Below are positions 13,601-26,296 of a stretch of 64,000 nucleotides of DNA, one piece after another. Below the pieces are notes generated by a model. It did no database searches and was not told the origin of the DNA. It worked only from the letters and a program-made list of their open reading frames with translations. Positions within the stretch are counted from its first letter, which is position 1, and every line of letters begins with the position of its first letter. Position numbers and translations under genes: made by a program. The stretch lies in assembly GCA_017163975.1 (NCBI GenBank), contig JAFFSR010000264.1:4721501-4785500 (forward strand), read 5' to 3'. Source of the stretch: Anastatus disparis (taxonomy: Eukaryota > Arthropoda > Insecta > Hymenoptera > Eupelmidae).

Positions 13601-16600
13601 TTTTCAAATATACAAGTTGATGCAAATTTTTAAATGTAGCTCTTTGATATTTAACTGAAATATAAACATTAATGTTAAGATTTTTTTATATCTTGAGATT
13701 TGAGAAATGTTATAACAGAATTCTTTAAAGTAACGAAGAAAATTTTTTCTAAATTCATAAGTTTTGAATAATTTAAAATTTTATTTCTATACTATATTAA
13801 TCACAACATTAATAAATAAAATATACATGTTCTATAATTTATTAACTATTAAAATAATAAAATCACTGGAAAAAAGGAAAATTTCACATGATGGAAAATA
13901 TTTTTTACGCATCTACGTAAATCAAATTTTTATATCTTTAAGCAATAATTGTTTAAAATTAATAAAATAATTGATCATTTGGTTTTGAACAAATATGCAC
14001 AAGAAAAAAACTGTTTTTAAAATAAAATTACCGTTAATCTTATCCTGCTCACATGTTTAAGTAGTATAAGTCGTGCTCATGCCCGACATGAACACGAGGA
14101 AAATATAATATGTACACATACCTCCGTTTCAGTTTACACAAAAACTGAAAACTTAAAAAACTAAACATCTTCTGTTATAAATATAACTTCACTAAAAGTT
14201 ATAATACGCATGTTTGTTTATAGTAACTAAAAATTTTCCCTACATTTAATTAAACAATGAACATAATAATATCGGAAAGAATTAAAACCATTGTAATACT
14301 TTTGATTATTAATTTAAAGTTTTTTAATATACTCATTACTCAGAAAACATGTTTGAATTTAAAATATTGATTGTATCAAAAATTTTGGTAAAATTTATTC
14401 CAATCAAATATTAATATTTATAATTGCTAATCTTTTTTTCTTTATAACAACTTTTTTTGGATTTAGAAAAATTTCAAAGAATCGATGAAAAGAAGCTATT
14501 GTTTCAACAAAAGTTGAAGAATAGAATGTGAAGTTCTGCATTTCCTGTCTACGTGATTTGATTTGTTCGATTTCTTTAAAACAAACTTTGAATGGTTTAT
14601 TTTGTACTTTAATTGAAACTCTTCGCATTTTTCCTCTCGACGGCTGTTGAAGACTTGAATTTAAATATTTTCAAATCCAATTTTTAGATTTTATACATGA
14701 TTGTAAATTTTATTGAAAAAATGTTTTTAAATTACTAAAATTTTAACAGAAAAAATTGATTTTTTGTAAAAAAGTATAATATTGAAAAAAAAGATTTAAT
14801 AAATATTGTATTCCAATCAGCGATCAATTTAGTTATTTCGATTTGGAGTACAGTCAATTTTTCCATTTCTTATAGCCTCGAAAATCGAATATTTATAAAC
14901 AAAAATCGCTAACAGTATTGAATAGATACCTTGGAGGCATTTTTTTTAGGTAATAGTATACCGAATAGAAAAGTAGCACTTTAAACTGGAATAACGTGTC
15001 TTCTAAACTTTTATGTACTTTCCAATATAGTATAAAATATATAGAGCTTGTATTACGCTACAAAAATTTTTATTTACATGATGAAAATTTTCTTTTTTTT
15101 TTATTATTGATTTTTAAATAAAATTTTATGTTTGGCAGTATCATTGCTTTTTATGAGTAATCGAATTTTTATTGTTAAATTAATATTCATGTAAATATGG
15201 ATATGAATTTGTCAAAGTATTCTAATTTGTAAAATTTCATCATTTTTTAAGTTTAGTACATACTTGCAACATTTGTCAGCATATGAAAATTGAATATTTT
15301 ACATTTTATAGAAATAAAATACAAGTAATTAAGATTATAAAAAAAATAAAATTAAAGTTTTATAAGAAACAACAATTTGTAATCAAAATCCGATGATTAA
15401 TTTCTTACCATATTTTTGTCCGTCCCAAATAACATATCATAAGAAAGAATTTATTTATTTCTTATCTTTTCCAGAAAAGTTTTCGTGATCGTAAAACTTA
15501 TTTTCCTCCTAAAGAAAAAGAAAAAAAAAGTTTAATAAAAAGCTCATAACGATATTGTACAAGTGGGTATAATAATTAAAAAAGTATTATTTTTCTCTGT
15601 GCAATTAAACAGGCGTTACAAGAATTCCAAGAAGAGAACGACCAAAGTGCCTCGGTATTATTGCAAACATGTTTAGGTCTTTCGGCTGCATTGGGTTGCG
15701 CTGCTTGGGGAATCGTGACTGCCCGGCCATCCGCTCAATGCCTTGTGTCCAGGCAATATCTCTGCCAAGGAGCATTAGTTGGTGTTGGTTAGTATATAAC
15801 GCATACATATATATCTATACGTGAAATACATTGCGATAACTCATCGAAAACTCAAGTTTACGCTCGATTAGCTTTTTTCATTCGAATTCTATGTATTATG
15901 CAGGTGAGTCATTGGAAAATAATGGCAAAAATATAGTTTATAAACGATCCACTTTATGCGTCTGTATAAACTTTTTTATATACAAACACACAAAGTTAAA
16001 CTGTATACAATCACGGAGTACGTTTAATACTCGAGTATGTAGTATTCTTTAAGCTTTGCCTTACTTTTCGCCTCTTTTCCATCGTCTTTTATTTTTCCTT
16101 TTTTTTCTTTAAGCCTACCTATATATAAGAGCTTAGAAACGATGCTATATATCACTATCTTGAGCCTCAACATTCTCTATACATGAACATCAGTGGTCTC
16201 TTGTTCATCAGCGGCTTGGTTTCTCTGGGCACGTTTAAAAAAAATTTTTCAGACTTTCAGCTATCCGCTAACACCGTAACATATCGCTCGCTTTTTTTAA
16301 AGAGTCAAAGAGAAAGAAATAGGCTTCCCCTACCCTATCGTACAATGCGTACTTTTCAATCTTTAATGACACTCCTTTCATATAGCTGACTGAACCATTA
16401 CAGCTTTAAAGCGCATAATGCTTCGATTAAAGTGGAACGCGCAAGCTCAACCTCGAAAAAAAAAATGAGGAAGAAGAGAAAAAATGACGAGAAAGTAAAA
16501 CGCGAACACCGGCCTAAGTTATCAAACTTCTTCTTAAATTGCCGCGCTTCTTTTACGCTTTTTTTCTTGCTTTCTTTCCTTTTCCTCTGTGCTTTAAGCT

Positions 16601-19600
16601 TTCCAACTTTGCAGCTATAAGCTCGCGTAATATATGTATGTTACAAGCGAGGCTTGGAGGAGTATATCAGCGACTCGATATATATGCATGATGCCCGTTT
16701 TTTTTTTGACTCACTGATGATAAATATATTATTGTTACTTTTTATTTTGTTAAACCTTTAATAAACTCATGATTTTTTTTTATTTTTCGGAAGATATTTT
16801 CATTTTTTTCGCAATATTCAAATGCGAGATGTAAATATTTAAGCTACACTTTACATATGATATGACAAGAAATAGAGTGAATTTTTGAAAATTTTTCCGT
16901 TTTGTTTATGAACTATTTCAACACTCTAATCTCCTGTAATTAAAAAAAATAATATTCTCTTGTAATTAAGTGAAATTTTAATTTGTATTATAATGAAATT
17001 TATGCACGATGTAAATATGATAATTCAGGGTATTTTCATGCTTTAAATTTTAATTCCTTTAGCGCAGTATATACAAGCGCGCTTTAACTACAGCAGTTGG
17101 CTCATAACTGATATTGCGAAATTAATAAATTTATAAATCCACCAGCAAACCAATGTCAGAGAAAATTGACGAAAATGAGAAAAATCCTTTTTTTATGTCT
17201 GTATTTTAAACAAGAGTAAATTTTATGTTTGTATTCACATATTGCTGTTAAAAATAACGTACAATTCAATATTTATTTTTTATTTATTCAAGAACGTTAC
17301 ATAAAAGTGCTTTATATTTTCATTGAAACAAAATATGTGATGCGATTATATATTATAAAATACTTCTTTGAGAAAAAAAAATTAATTTTATTTCCCATGA
17401 TAAAGGAAATAAATAACTTTTATTCTCATCAAAATAATTTCAATGTTTTAAAATAAGAGTTAATGAAAGAGTGTACTCAGCACCAGAGATTTCGATTGAA
17501 ATTGGAAAGATATTTTATTATATTGTTGTGGCTCTGGTAAAGAAAACATTTGGATTTTTCTTTTTTTGAAAATTTATGAAAATCATATTTTTTTCTAATT
17601 AAACTAACAATTTTATAAAATGATGTAAAACAAGCATAGCTTTATACTAAACCTATAGCCTAGTAAATACTTGTTAAAAACATAGTTCTTTTATTATTTC
17701 TCAATTTTTTGCTACTTTTCCGTGTTGCACTTAATTGCTAAATCGAGAAGCCGGATCGTCATTATATTTTCATAAATTCTTCTTGGTATTTCCAAAATAG
17801 CTGTAGTTATAGATTTTAAGGTGCGTTAATTTTACACAATATTTTTATGTAAAAAAAAAACAATTTCTCTAATTTTAACAAAATTCATATTCTGAATTTT
17901 TGGCATTTTTTTAATTGAATGAAATAATTACTTAAAATTTATTTCCATGTAACATTTTTTTTCAAGAATAAAGGTTCTTTAAAATTATAACAATAAAATA
18001 AATTTAAAAGATTAAATTTTAAAAATTATATTTTTAACTGATAAATATAATAAAAACATCAATCTTGTTTTGTATGCAACAGTGTAGCATCATGTAAAGT
18101 ATAAGAATTTTGCAAACTTAAAGGAATTGTATTGGTGTAGAACGTGACGATCAATTTGTAAAATTATGATTGAATAAATAATTAATTATGGCATTTTGTA
18201 ATGAAAATTTTGATTAAAATATTAAATCTTTAATGTATATATTTCTTTCCAACGACGTCATAATTCATCCAAAGAAAGCAAAGAAAAGTGTGAAGAAGCT
18301 AATAAATAATACTTATAAATGATTTAGCGATTTATGGTAAGAAGTATTTATTTATTATTTTTTTTTCTGTTAAAGCCATAGCTCAAGTAGCGCTTGGCAG
18401 CGTACAAGGTTATCACGGTCTAGTATTAGCGTCAGGTCTTTATGGTGCGTCGCTTGGTGGTAGCCTTTATTCCCTTAAGATGTTAGCACTTGAAAGGCTA
18501 AGAGCACGACAATTCGCTAAATCTTGGGCCCTTGTACAAGCTGCAGAAGCCTTACCAATTCTACTTGGAGTTCCTCTTACTGGTAAGTATTTATAACAAT
18601 TTTTTTCCTTTTTTTCATTCTTTTCTTTTTCTTTTTAATTAATATCACATTCAAATATGAGTATACCCCGTAGATTTAATTTTCAAGTGTATTAACCTGT
18701 CGTTGAAATATTAGCGCCAGACGTCTAGTTATCTATTTTAATCCACATTTTTAAAAGCTCTTACTTTCTTGGATTTTAACAACTGACACTATTGTCGTTA
18801 ACTTCATTGTTAATATGTTCATTCATTCTCTAAGAATAAAAGAAAATTCATCAAAGCCCGGTACTCTTATTGATGAATTTTATAATTTTATGAGTAATCT
18901 TGTGTATTGATGAAAAAAAAGTTGTATATATAAATATTATTAATTTATTTATGTATGAAGGCTCACTCGACTTAACTTAAACAATAACTTAAATAATATT
19001 TCACTTTAATTTGAATATTACCATAGTATTTTATTACATAAGACTTAAATCTTACATTTATTATACTTGTATATCGACTTCTTGCATTACGCAATAAATT
19101 TTCCATGTTCAAAAAAAAGGAAAAAAAAGAAAAAAAAATGTGAAAGAGATTTTTAATTTATTGAGTAAAAAAAAGGTAGATAAAAATTTTATTTTATAGG
19201 GAAAAGTGAGGCTTTCGTCGTAGTAAAGCTGGGATAAAAGTGTATTGGGGAAACATACAAATCCCGTGATCGGAAAAATGGATAGCCGAAGAGAAAGACT
19301 TCTTCTAATGCTATACATCTTTCTTATCCAGCTTTATGTTCACTATTCTACAAATGCGCTGTCGTTAAACAATTTTATCTATACTCAATGGAATGATCAA
19401 TTTTTTTCGTTTTCTTTTTTTTTTTTTTTTTTGTTAAAATAAGAACTTTTATTTAAATATATTCTTTACTTTTATTTCAAAAAGTATAAATGTAGATTGA
19501 AAAAAGACTAAAAATTTTTACAAACCATGGTTAACTTTTTTCTTTGTGCTGTTTGCAAAACCTTATGTTACTTCCATAAAAGCTTACTTGAAAAAAAGCA

Positions 19601-22600
19601 ACAAAGGCACTTTGTGGAACTGGTAAACTACTTTTGAAATGTTACTACAAAAATTCAACAAAGTTTTTTGAAGAATAAATTTGATTTTGATTTTACGAAA
19701 GGATTTCAACTTGTTACGAATGTTTTTTTCTTTCATGTTTCAAAAAATATTAAAAAGTAAAATAAAAAAAAACGAATCTAATAATAATGATTCGAAGAAA
19801 GAGAATCAGAATTTTAAGTATTTGCCTTCATGTTACGTATAAAATTTATTTCTTTGAACATTGTTAAAAAATATTATTTTAATTAAAAATAATAAAATTG
19901 AAAAATGTTTATAAATTATACCGAGCAAAATAATGAATGGCTCTTTGGACCGTATTTAACATGTACAAACTTAACCGTTATCAAATTATTTATTACCCGA
20001 AAACAATAAAAAAAATTACAGGCAAACGTTAAATTTCCTTCTGTAATTACAAAACAAAAGTCTATTAATAAAAGCTAAAAAGTAATAAAAGTTTAATGTA
20101 AATTAAAGGTCATACACAACAAAAGTTTGTAAAAGCTTTTATTTTGCAAACGCGTATAAACATGTTATTTGATCTGCACAAATTTAGCCTGGTAGTAATT
20201 AACCTCGTCCCTCTTCACGCATTGCGCCGCAGCTTTTCTTTCTTTTTTTTTCATTTTTTCTTTTCGACTGTATAATACAGAAGAGAGGCAAAAACAAGCG
20301 AGCAACAATGTATATATACGTTTGTAGTAATTAACTAGAGCTGCATTTTCACGAGGAAAGAAAAATAATAAAAAAAAGAAGAAAGAAACTTCGCACGAGA
20401 TAAATGCGAGCTAAAGAAGTAAAGTAGGTAAAAGAAATTCCATAAGTCATTACTTGTATGCGGCTATTGACTATCCAGTAGCTTTCATGTTAACGGAAAT
20501 ATCTTATTTAAATTAACCGTGCAGTCTTTGATAAAAATAAAGAAAAAAAAGCATGATTTACGGTATCCTCTTGTTCCATTGATTCTATTTTATCTCTGTT
20601 TTTTAGTAAGCGTAAAAGAAATTTTAAAAAAATTAAAACAAACATTATTCTTATTTTAAATGATAATAGCCGTGCTTTTTAAAAAAGAATCGTGCTTTTG
20701 AATAAAATTTAAATAATGAAAAATGATTGACTGATATATTGTTATTATTTATTCAGCATTATTTATTTAGAATTTATGAAACTGCAATAAAATCCATTAT
20801 AAATGTACATAAATTTATTTATTTAATTTTGCTCGCGTATATTTTTCCGTGAAAAATTATTTTAAATTTCACAATGCGAATGAGTGTGTAGGCAGAGTTT
20901 ATTTTTTAAAATTTTCTACCATGTAAATTCAACAACGAGATGAAAATAAATATAAAATATTAATTTTAATTTTATAAAGACAGAATTTTTTTCAATAGTT
21001 AAAACATACTAATTAAAATTTATTAAAATAAATTCCTGTAATTGCCAATTGATATTCATATTTTCTGGATAAACTCGTGTAATCATTGAAATTTTTGATT
21101 AAAATGCGAAATGCGTTTAACAACAGTAATAACAATTTAATAAATGCATTTAACAGGTGATAATTAATAACTACATAACAAAAAGCAATTAATCGAATGC
21201 AACGATTGTGCATACGTAAAAGCAGCTGCTTAAAAATTTATTTGTTCGATAAAATTTTGTTTTTTGTTTTTTTTTTGATTGCGCAAAATGGAAAATATGT
21301 AAATGCGAAAAGTTAATTTAACATCATAAACTGCTTTTGAATTCATGTCAATGAAATTTGGATTCAATAGAAAGTCGGAATTATTAATGCCCCAAAACTA
21401 ATACAATGCAAATCAGCGAATGAATAATTCACGGCGCGAAAACAATTATTTGTAGATTTAAGTGCCCTAACAATTTAACTACCGGTCAAATTTCATTATA
21501 GCCAATTTTCCATTTAATTTCGAAAGTATATTAAAAAATTCTAGTTTTAAAATTTATAATTTTTAAATTTTTCAATTCAAGCGTTAATAACTTTATTATA
21601 TTGAATTTCGTTGCAATATAATTGTAAATTTTCATCGAAAATTCAATTTTAAACGAAATACAATTTCGTCATCAGAAATTCTTTTCGATAAAAAATAAAA
21701 GAAAAAATATTGAACTACATTGAAAAATCTGCACACGAATCTTATTCAGATACATCGTGGCTCCTTACGCCAGACTTGAATATAAAATCATATAGCTTGT
21801 AACATTGTGGAAAAGTATCACAAGCATCGGAAAGTAATGAGATATGTACGCATGTCACAAACTTGTAACAAAATTCTTATACGCAATTTTGAGACAAGGT
21901 TCAAATTTTATTTAATTATATAAATCATGGTACTTTGATTTAATGTCAATTCCAATAAAGCGAATTTAAATTTTTGTTATGGTTAGTAATTTAACAATAT
22001 TTTTAGTGAAAATTATATTGAAAATTATTTTTTTTATTAGATGAAGAGTATATCGTATAGAAATTTAGAAATATTACCTTTTAAACTAAAAAATAAAGAC
22101 GTTAATTCACAACATATTTTTTTTTTTTTTTTAATTTATTTAACGTCGTAGTATTTATGCTATCATTATGATACTAATTAACGACGAAGGTCCTCAGTGT
22201 GTTTGTGAACAAAGCACATGTGCTATACAGCGGTGCTTGTATCAATCGGCCGAGAGCGGGATTCGAACTCAAGTCCTCGAGATTACGAATCCATCGCTCT
22301 ACCGACTGAGCCACTGACGACCTTATTAGAGTATATCGTTGTTACAATAATTAAAAGTATACTATAAAATAGATGACTGGGCAATTATGAATTGAGAAAT
22401 CAATACGCATTAGCAAGATTATTAAAATCAAAAAACATCTCATTCGAATTATTTTGAAAAGAATTTTTTACGTAAAATCAAAATTCTAAAAGGAATACTT
22501 GTAGATATTACAAAGAAATGAAACATCCTGTAAAGAGTCTTCAGTTTTTGAAAGTATTGCCACCAGCATTTTCAAAACTAATTTTTTTTAATGAAAATTA

Positions 22601-25068
22601 TAATTCAAAAAGATTATGAATATAAATTTTTTTTAGTTTGAAGACCTGCAACGTAAAGATAATACATATTAAACTTCATTTTTCTTTACACTTTCAGTCT
22701 TTAAAATAAAAAAAATGGTTTAAATTTATAATTCGTGTATATTATAAGCTTTTATTAAAATAAAAGAAAATTAGTTTTTAGAATACGAGCGAGTATATCC
22801 TTTAAAAAATTTAAAAAATACGCAATTTTTGTAGGATTATTAAAGACTTACTATACTTTTTTGTTTTATTTTGAAGAAAAACATTATTTCGTTTTTATTT
22901 AAAATATGTTACTATCTTGATGCAATTTTTACTTCATAGATTTTTAGTGATATTCTAATTAATTAAATATTTAAAAAATAGTGGATATTCAATATTTATT
23001 TAAGAAAACAAAGATCTAAATAATAAAATACGAAACGAAGCATATTAATTTTATCGAAAATTTCTCATTTTTATTATAAGTTATGGTCATTTTACCCATA
23101 ATATTTTAATGAATAATTAAAATTAATGAAAACTTGTATGGAATAAATAATCATAATTGGTCTAGTCACAAATATTCTTGGCCACATAATTTTCTAGATG
23201 CATCAACCAAAACATAAATTTTTTTCAGTTCGTCTGATTGTTTGTACATTTTTTTGAACGATTTTCATTAAAAAATTATGTAAAACATGCCATATGATTT
23301 ACTTGTATTGAAAGACAATGAATATTTTGAAAATCTTGTATATTTAAAACAGTAAATAATGCTGAAAAATTAGAATTTCAAATTTACTTCAGCACAGCAA
23401 TAAGTACGGAAAAAGTACGTGATTAAGTTTTGTTATATGATTGAAGTTGTACATAAAAAACTGAGTTTTAATAAATATCATTAAAATAAAAATCTGAATT
23501 TAATTTTTAATATTAAAGATAAAAATGCTAGAGATAAATATAAACGATTTTTTTTAACAGGCTACATGAACGCGAGCAGCCCGCGTGTTGGCTACTACGC
23601 GTGTACCCTGAGTTCCTTATGCGGCGCAGCACTACTCTTCCTCGTTGGTTGGGGTCGTCGCAATCCATGCTCACCGGTTATGGCTGCCGCGGCAGCAGCC
23701 GCTGCAGCAGGTGCAGGTGGTGGCTCTTTGGGTTCGGTGCCGTGTGCTTGTTCAGCAACAATGACACCGGTTACACGTACTTTAACCAGATTACCCAAAT
23801 CGCAATCGTTGCACATACCGCTTAATAGATCAGAGGCACAGCATCATCCTACAATAGGACACGCTAGTTTTCATGGCAATCACGTTGGTACCTTCCAAAG
23901 AAATAGTTTTTATGGATGTACACCACAACATTTTCATGATCAGCAGCTTGGTGAGCTATTTATTTTTTTATTTTTTACCTTTGAACAAAATTTATATACA
24001 AATTTATCATTTTTTTTTATTAATTTAAGATACTTTTTTTAAATTCTTTATTAGTTGAGGTTTAATAAATTTAATTTTAAAAAGTAGTACATTCTTTTTT
24101 TATTTTTTTAGAATTAAATTAAAGTTAATAAATTATAAATTTATAATTTTTTAAGCAATTGATAACTTATTTTTAATATTAAACTTTAAGAAGATTTGAC
24201 AATAATTTGATCTAAAAGAATCACATAAATATTGTTATATTACAAGTTTTAAGAGCCTGTGCGAAGACTGATGTACGGCTGCTATTATATTGGCACTCAA
24301 CTTCCTTAAATTTTTATTTTATTACTCTAAATTAATTTGCTATTTTTAATTAAAATTTCATAAAATAACTAATTGTTAAAATCATTTGAAAATAACTTAC
24401 TTCGCATTTTAAAATTTAGCTATTTTGTAAAGTATTTAAGTATACATACCATTTTAATTTGAGAATGCAGTGAAAGTTTAAACAAAAATATGACATGTCT
24501 ATTTGCAATAATACACTTGCATCAAATAATTTTATTTGAAAATAACATCAAGTGTATGAATCTCCTTAATTTGATAGTTTGGCCTTTTTTCTAATACAAA
24601 TATATATTTACAAAATAATTTTTATAGTTTAAGAATATTAAGCGAATAATAATTGAATTTTAGCGAAAAAATGTCGATGTATTTAGTAACAATCATATAA
24701 CGTCATAAATGTTTTTTTATGAAAATAAGTAAAAAATCATTAAATTTTTAACTCTTAATATAACAATATAAAATAATAGTTAGCCTATTTAAAATATTTC
24801 CATTAAATTAATATTTAATATTTATTTAGCGGCAAGTTGTGGAGGTTTTCTGCCAGGTCAAGGACCACTAAGACCCAGCAAAAGTGTACCCGAAGGTTTG
24901 GCTCATCAATATCATCATCCGTTTCATCAATTTCAACAGCAGCAGCAGCAACAGCAGCAACAACAACAGGATTTCATGCATCAGCAGCAGCAGCAACAAC
25001 AACGAACGAGAACGCCAAGGCGATGTCGCGACGTTACTGTCATCGAACAAATAACTACAAGCGTTTGA
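1449..25068 (+). CDS. SLC16 / monocarboxylate-transporter-like MFS protein, 3' part of gene
   Basis: Seven exons (1449-1617, 5145-5309, 13190-13475, 15613-15787, 18376-18582, 23561-23950, 24830-25068) join in frame to give 542 residues plus a leading split codon, ending in TGA. Each internal junction is AG/GT. The hydrophobic pattern gives most of TM2 through TM12. Between TM4 and TM5 lies HYFRKRREF, a basic motif typical of MFS/SLC16 carriers, and a Lys-rich loop (KNQQNKLKPKSKSALKAAR) separates the two six-helix halves. The family carries monocarboxylates and related small metabolites across membranes with protons; the substrate here cannot be told. After TM12 comes a tail of about 185 residues with Ala9 and Gln tracts and a C-terminal TTSV. 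TM1 and the start codon are not in the window. I do not recognise which insect paralogue it is. Confidence 0.88.
1931..2579. mobile_element. Diverged fold-back (MITE-like) element
   Basis: The left arm, with AAGGAGAGTCTTTTACTTTC and CGGGTCATCGATTTTGCTCA, is matched inverted on the right by GAGCAAAATCGGTGACCCG and GAAAGTGAAACACTCTCCTT. The resemblance continues inwards for about 250 bp per arm, through the segment with GAGAGCCAAAATTTTAGAGG, with scattered substitutions and small indels. No transposase frame is present. The divergence suggests an older insertion than its neighbour at 2682. The exact ends are uncertain by a few bases. Confidence 0.8.
2682..3733. mobile_element. Near-perfect fold-back element with TA flanks
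   Basis: Two arms of about 515 bp face each other around a spacer of about 30 bp near 3200-3230. The ends are CACTCCCCTCCACATGCTTT and its complement, each bordered by TA as expected of Tc1/mariner-type insertion. Over the outer arm I found only isolated differences, for instance GCACACCC on the left against GCGCACCC on the right. No transposase is encoded; frames inside it are by-products of the AT-rich arms. It lies in a transporter intron, so the pre-mRNA could form a very long hairpin there. Confidence 0.88.
5145..5309 (+). CDS. Transporter exon: TM4-TM5
   Basis: It encodes TM4 (YGLVLGAGAGLVRETAGLML), the basic loop GHYFRKRREF and TM5 (IVQAGAGVGIALFSVSY). The loop between TM4 and TM5 is the most family-typical part of the protein. 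It begins 1 nt into a codon completed from the previous exon and ends with GG before donor GTAAAC. Confidence 0.9.
5310..13189 (+). other. Transporter intron, 7.9 kb
   Basis: This is the largest intron of the gene. Most is AT-rich. The part between about 9,150 and 10,130 is less AT-rich and has CACGTGG and GACGTCAC motifs, which resemble E-box and CRE-like sites, so it could be an intronic regulatory region. No exon with good splice sites and family similarity was found. The frame at 7026-7481 on the minus strand is low-complexity and rejected. Confidence 0.6.
13190..13475 (+). CDS. Transporter exon: TM6, central loop, TM7
   Basis: It encodes KLGWRLGLQTITG and TM6, the YRSASLYHPQRHAIVHLKNQ segment, a Lys/Arg-rich cytoplasmic loop and TM7 (RMLMLAAGTASFGLYTPAF). 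In SLC16-type carriers the TM6-TM7 loop is the large central cytoplasmic loop. The exon ends in phase 0 at TACATT before donor GTAAGA. Confidence 0.9.
13476..15612 (+). other. Transporter intron, 2.1 kb
   Basis: AT-rich intron with donor GTAAGA and acceptor GTGCAATTAAACAG. I see no additional exon or repeat of note. Confidence 0.7.
15613..15787 (+). CDS. Transporter exon: TM8-TM9
   Basis: It starts with the acidic/Gln-rich loop LQEFQEENDQSASVLLQ, followed by TM8 (CLGLSAALGCAAWGIVTA) and the beginning of TM9 after RQYLCQ. It begins in phase 0 and ends with one base (G) before donor GTTAGT, which differs from the usual GTAAGT. Confidence 0.88.
15788..18375 (+). other. Transporter intron, 2.6 kb
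   Basis: The first kilobase (to about 16,680) is less AT-rich with polypyrimidine runs; the rest is strongly AT-rich. Two short plus-strand frames there (16183-16389 and 16432-16620) have no family resemblance. The acceptor is CTGTTAAAG, close after a T-rich run. Confidence 0.6.
18376..18582 (+). CDS. Transporter exon: TM9-TM11
   Basis: It encodes the rest of TM9 (IAQVALGSVQGYHG), TM10 (LVLASGLYGASLGGSLYSLK), the basic loop LERLRARQFAKSW and TM11 (ALVQAAEALPILLGVPLTG). It joins to the exons on both sides without loss of frame; the donor is a consensus GTAAGT. Confidence 0.9.
18583..23560 (+). other. Transporter intron, 5.0 kb
   Basis: AT-rich intron with acceptor TTTTTTTTAACAG. It contains one tRNA-derived SINE on the minus strand at 22,117-22,323. 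The open frames at 19109-19318, 19245-19442 and 21013-21213 are short, low-complexity and unsupported. Confidence 0.65.
22117..22323 (-). mobile_element. tRNA-derived SINE, copy 1
   Basis: Read on the minus strand, it starts with a tRNA-like head having an A box (TGGCTCAGTCGG) and a B box (AGTTCGAATCC), followed by a body and an A-rich tail after GACGTTAAATAAAT. The anticodon stem does not pair well, and a unique body follows with no terminator right after the head, so this is a retroposon rather than a working tRNA gene. A second copy in opposite orientation at 30,306 shares the head, body and tail, which establishes a family. No clear target duplication was seen. Confidence 0.85.
23561..23950 (+). 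CDS. Transporter exon: TM12 and cytoplasmic tail
   Basis: It encodes the end of TM11, TM12 (RVGYYACTLSSLCGAALLFL), then the start of the tail: a run of nine Ala, a Gly-rich stretch (GAGGGSLGS) and a Ser/Thr/His-rich segment (VTRTLTRLPKSQSLHIPL). The Ala run uses mixed GCN codons, so it is not a pure triplet repeat. The donor is GTGAGC. If this intron were retained the frame would continue 29 codons beyond the exon and stop, giving a shorter tail without the PDZ-type end. Confidence 0.88.
23951..24829 (+). other. Transporter last intron, 0.9 kb
   Basis: AT-rich intron with acceptor AATATTTATTTAG. Nothing else is seen. Confidence 0.7.
24830..25068 (+). CDS. Transporter last exon: polyQ tail with PDZ-type end
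   Basis: It continues the tail: SCGGFLPGQGPLRPSKSVPE, a His/Gln-rich stretch with one run of 11 Gln and one of 7 Gln in mixed CAG/CAA codons, a basic RTRTPRRCRD segment, then VTVIEQITTSV and TGA. The final TTSV fits the class I PDZ ligand (S/T-x-hydrophobic at the end). Clean read-through across the repeats and a charged, complex C-terminus argue that this frame is real. Confidence 0.85.
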
Positions 25069-25530
25069 ACAAAGCTCATTTGTTCATTTTTAATATGCAA
25101 GCAAGCTCTAGTTTACTATTTAAGTAAACCTAGAAATTTTGAAATTAAAATTTTTCAAAGATTTGCATGCTCATTATGCTGCGAATATCGTAAACTTGTA
25201 TAAGGTATGGGTTAATTTTTAAATGACTAAAAATATTAAAAACCAAACCTGTCAAATACGATATACCTTACAAGTGAACTTGACTCTACTATTTAATAAG
25301 TTTAAATAATCTACATAATACTGGTTCATAGTTACTAAATTTATTATTTATTTTATTAATTATTTTAAATTTCTATACTTTTAATTTGAATTTATTGTAT
25401 GTTATCTACACGCCAATTGAAATTATTACTTTTAATTATTATTTTTTGTATTGTATCCTGTTAAAATAATTTTAATCATATATATTTATTAGACCAGAAA
25501 ACTCAATAAAAATTAAAATTTTGGTAAAAC
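25069..25530 (+). other. Transporter 3' UTR (approximate)
   Basis: After the TGA the sequence becomes AT-rich. An AATAAA polyadenylation signal lies at 25505-25510, giving a 3' UTR of about 450 bases. The end is inferred from that signal alone; further signals downstream could be used. Confidence 0.4.
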
Positions 25531-26296
25531 GGCATTTCTTCTAATTATAAAAAATTTATTATCAAAATGTTACGCTGAAAGGAAGAAAGAACTATAAATA
25601 TGTTATAAATTTGTTTAACACAACAATTTTATAATCACATAAATAAGAAAGCCCATAAATAATGGAATTTATAATTCAATTATACATAAACCTCTGAAAG
25701 AACTTTTTTTTACTTTATTTATATTGAGTCGCATTCAATATTTTTAAAAAATTTAATCTTTTATAGAATTAATAATAAGTTTAATAATGATAATATATGT
25801 ATAAGCTATAACCGTTACTCAAATCAATATACTCACTCGGAATTTCATTTGGATTATTAATTTGAGTATAGATTCACTAAAGTTGTTATATTTTCTCAAT
25901 AGAAAATTTAATAATACACAATCAGATTAATAAAGTACTTTTAAATTAAACCAAAGAAAAGAGCCTTTAACTTGATTTCTTATAAAACAATATGAAGTAA
26001 AAACTTTATTTTCGAATGTGTATAACAAAAGGAAAGATTGCATTTTTTTTTCTTTCGTGCCAACCAATTGACATATTGATAGATCTTTACTGTATACCGT
26101 TATTCAACTATTTATACGCAAGAAGACTTTAATTGTTGATAAATGTAAAAGTGTGCCACATTAAAATTGTTTAATTAAAAAATATTTGTTTCATGTGATT
26201 TTATGGCATGTTACATAGGCATTTTTGGGCATTTAAACATTTTATTATGACATGTTATAACAATGCAATCACGTGGATGTATAAACGATAAATATA

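Noticed and set aside
22250..22320. A tRNA gene on the minus strand
   Set aside because: The D and T arms look right but the anticodon stem does not pair and the same body and tail follow in a second copy, so it is a SINE head.
23595..23816. Frames on the other strand and in another frame over the transporter exon
   Set aside because: They are shadows of the real exon, whose frame is continuous with the upstream and downstream exons.
24837..25127. Ser/Thr/Ala-rich plus-strand frame over the last transporter exon
   Set aside because: It is the polyQ stretch read in a different frame. The joined frame gives polyQ, ends in TTSV, and keeps phase with exon 6.
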